Part shown: piece after piece, positions 6,452 through 6,477 of the stretch
Numbering within the stretch: the stretch's first letter is position 1
Layout: each line of letters begins with the position of its first letter
Position numbers and translations under genes: made by a program
The notes under the pieces: model-generated
Databases searched by the model: none
Told to the model about the DNA's origin: nothing
The model's input: the letters and a program-made list of their open reading frames with translations, nothing else
Assembly (NCBI GenBank): GCA_963169175.1
Contig: CAUJFK010000197.1
Coordinates: 1 to 6,477 of the forward strand
Length of the DNA: 6,477 nt
Direction: 5' to 3'
DNA from: Acidobacteriota bacterium
Lineage (GTDB): Bacteria > Acidobacteriota > Blastocatellia > Pyrinomonadales > Pyrinomonadaceae

Positions 6452-6477
6452 ATGGATAATAGAACCGATACTGCCAC
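6452..6477 (+). CDS. Start of next gene, 3' partial, unidentified
   Basis: An ATG at 6452 is preceded by GGAG (6443-6446) at a 5-nt spacing and stays open to the window edge, reading MDNRTDTA. It lies 13 nt after the PilC-type gene stop on the same strand, so it is probably the next gene of that operon. Eight residues are too few to assign a family. Confidence 0.6.

Noticed and set aside
5863..6477. Open reading frame of about 200 codons on the minus strand opposite the PilC-type gene
   Set aside because: Its translation is rich in Arg, His and Gln with no recognisable domain, and it lies fully opposite a clear GspF/PilC coding sequence.
1..6477. tRNA or rRNA genes, CRISPR arrays, insertion sequences or attachment sites
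   Set aside because: I found no cloverleaf-like sequence, regularly spaced repeats, transposase-like protein or terminal repeats on reading both strands.

Overview
The window looks like a chromosomal segment from an acidobacterium, possibly Blastocatellia-like. The main clue is a tandem pair of secreted von Willebrand factor A (VWA) proteins with the architecture known as the 'VWFA-related Acidobacterial domain' family: an N-terminal beta module, a VWA domain and a C-terminal 'QYSIGY' module. Base composition is moderately GC-rich and even throughout. I see no mobile element, CRISPR array or RNA gene. The lineage call is inference from protein style only.

Left block (1-2810, + strand): the downstream end of a bacterial microcompartment (BMC) operon. 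It holds a 5'-truncated CoA-acylating aldehyde dehydrogenase (EutE/PduP/AdhE-N type), a signal-peptide VWA protein, a small zinc-ribbon protein with a C-terminal membrane helix, and a hexameric BMC shell protein (PduA/EutM/CcmK type). The dehydrogenase has a long C-terminal extension with an encapsulation-peptide-like amphipathic helix and a second small module resembling the N-termini of EutQ/EutT. The genes overlap or are closely spaced (20 bp overlap, then 14 and 39 bp gaps). They probably form one transcript whose first genes lie outside the window. The shell protein and the acylating dehydrogenase suggest an aldehyde-processing catabolic organelle, but no substrate-specific (signature) enzyme is visible, so the substrate is unknown.

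Middle block (2926-4987, - strand): two secreted VWA proteins encoded head to tail with a 4-nt gap, convergent with the BMC operon. They are related to the smaller VWA protein inside the BMC operon, which keeps only the VWA core.

Right block (5200-6477, + strand): a GspF/PilC-type inner-membrane platform protein of a type IV pilus or type II secretion system, followed by the first codons of another gene with a good ribosome binding site. The 212-bp divergent region between the VWA pair and this gene carries a perfect 8-bp inverted repeat and weak candidate promoters in both directions.

The most notable point is that a predicted exported VWA protein and a zinc-ribbon membrane protein lie between the cargo-enzyme gene and the shell-protein gene of a microcompartment operon. 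I know of no standard microcompartment role for either.
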